NCBI GenBank assembly: GCA_023621975.1
Contig: JAMOAC010000171.1
Coordinates: 1 to 6,312, forward strand
Direction of reading: 5' to 3'
Origin: Bacillota bacterium
GTDB lineage: Bacteria; Bacillota_A; Clostridia; Acetivibrionales; DUMB01
Length of the DNA stretch: 6,312 nt
The first letter of the stretch is position 1. Each line of letters opens with the position of its first letter. The notes under the pieces were generated by a model. It did not search any database. It saw nothing but the letters and a program-made list of their open reading frames with translations, and had not been told where the DNA came from. Of this stretch, positions 5,929 to 6,312 are shown in pieces. The position numbers and the translations under genes were made by a program.

Positions 5929-5938
5929 ATTTTTGGAA

Positions 5939-5945
5939 TTCGACA
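5939..5945 (-). promoter_or_regulatory. hup: 0A-box match at the hup transcription start
   Basis: The minus strand reads TGTCGAA, an exact fit to the Spo0A target TGNCGAA. It lies just downstream of the hup -10, at the predicted transcription start, where a bound regulator would block the promoter. The same 7-base pattern also occurs inside coding DNA at 931, 3341 and 4016, so chance is a real possibility. Confidence 0.35.
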
Positions 5946-6044
5946 TTATTTTATACTGAAAGAAGCATGGTGTCAAGCTTTTAGCAATAAAATAGTCATG
6001 AAGACCTATTTTTTTAAAGATTAAGCATTCACGACATTATTTTA
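5941..6044. repeat. Duplicated 13-bp element upstream of hup
   Basis: CGACATTATTTTA occurs at 5941-5953 and again at 6032-6044, 91 bp apart. The first copy covers the hup -10 and start region. The second has no -35 partner. A separate 12-bp string, TATTTTATACTG, also occurs twice, at 5947-5958 and 6061-6072, so the hup -10 region has two partial copies upstream. Function is unknown; a local duplication or a binding site would fit. Confidence 0.5.
5948..5976 (-). promoter_or_regulatory. hup: Sigma-A promoter of hup
   Basis: On the minus strand a consensus -35 TTGACA (5976-5971) is followed after 17 bp by TAAAAT (5953-5948), within a longer TATAAAAT string. The predicted start is near 5941, about 26 nt before the coding start. 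It is the strongest vegetative promoter in the window, in keeping with abundant HU. Confidence 0.8.
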
Positions 6045-6075
6045 CAAATAAAACAAACCATATTTTATACTGGAA

Positions 6076-6312
6076 TTAATTGCTGGGAATTACTTTTATT
6101 TCAACATTATCCAGCAATGACTTTAACTCTTTATAGAAATTGTTTTCCTTGCGGTCATCGGCAGATTCTCCCATGATTATGCAGTCAATATTGTTTTGCC
6201 TTGCAAAATCGGAAATTGTCCTTGCAATCTCATCTGATTTAAGTACGGACAAATCTGCTCCAACTGATTTAGATATGTTGAACAGATATTCTAATGCCTC
6301 ACCTTCTTTTTT
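6076..6312 (-). CDS. Universal stress protein-like (KdpD-type USP) domain, C-terminal part, 5' truncated
   Basis: On the minus strand the frame is open from the window edge (6312) to TAA at 6078-6076, giving 78 C-terminal residues. The order is a helix (EALEYLFNISKSVGADLSVL), a second helix IARTISDFARQNNIDC, a strand IIMGES, a polar helix and a last strand VEIKVIPSN. An ordered GAD-x-x-VL...I-x-x-FA-x-x-x-x-I-x-x-IIMG pattern is typical of the second half of the USP-like domain in KdpD sensors and related stand-alone proteins. The glycine-rich ATP-binding loop of ATP-type UspA (G-x2-G-x9-G-S/T) is absent, and S-A-D-D-R-K follows the MGE instead. With the N-terminal part unseen, it may be a small stand-alone protein or the end of a larger one. 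It lies 160 bp upstream of hup on the same strand, with no clear terminator between. Confidence 0.6.
   Translation of the reverse strand, partial: KKEGEALEYLFNISKSVGADLSVLKSDEIARTISDFARQNNIDCIIMGESADDRKENNFYKELKSLLDNVEIKVIPSN

Noticed and set aside
5830..6024. 64-codon plus-strand frame crossing the hup start and promoter
   Set aside because: Antisense to hup and its promoter, with no family resemblance.

Overview
This 6.3 kb window looks like chromosomal core DNA from an anaerobic, endospore-forming Firmicute of class Clostridia, plausibly near the Ruminiclostridium/Acetivibrio cellulolytic group (inferred from protein character only). The evidence is a full-length Spo0A with a consensus sigma-H promoter, AGGAGG-type ribosome binding sites, A+T-rich intergenic DNA and a one-domain HU protein. 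No phage, transposase, CRISPR, tRNA or rRNA was seen, and no gap between genes exceeds 300 bp.

Layout, left to right. (1) Bases 1-685, plus strand: the 3' end of tsaB, then rimI, a common bacterial pairing of a tRNA-t6A factor with a ribosomal-protein acetyltransferase. (2) 743-1888, plus: a THUMP-type RNA methyltransferase of the YpsC/RlmL family with its own strong RBS. (3) 2017-4475, plus: a two-gene aroA-aroC unit for the last two steps to chorismate. The genes overlap by 4 bp and are preceded by a plausible sigma-A promoter. A long GGGGA...TCCCC hairpin follows aroC. (4) 4580-5543, plus: spo0A, the sporulation master regulator, behind a near-perfect sigma-H promoter and a leader of about 100 nt. 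(5) 5587-5623: a perfect 16-bp bidirectional terminator between convergent spo0A and hup. (6) 5637-5976, minus: hup (HU) with a strong sigma-A promoter whose predicted start lies on a 0A-box match. (7) 6076-6312, minus: the C-terminal end of a KdpD-like universal-stress-type protein that runs off the window.

The left half is translation upkeep (tRNA modification, ribosomal-protein acetylation, RNA methylation), the centre is aromatic biosynthesis, and the right half is sporulation control and nucleoid structure. The strongest oddity is the chorismate synthase. It carries Tyr where the family has an active-site His (GESY for GESH), Arg for the His of RHDP, and about 14 extra residues just after GES-Y. 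Other points of interest are the spo0A neighbourhood (aroC upstream, not spoIVB), a leader hairpin that could mask the spo0A Shine-Dalgarno, and a duplicated 13-mer upstream of hup. I did not find a wholly new multi-gene system.
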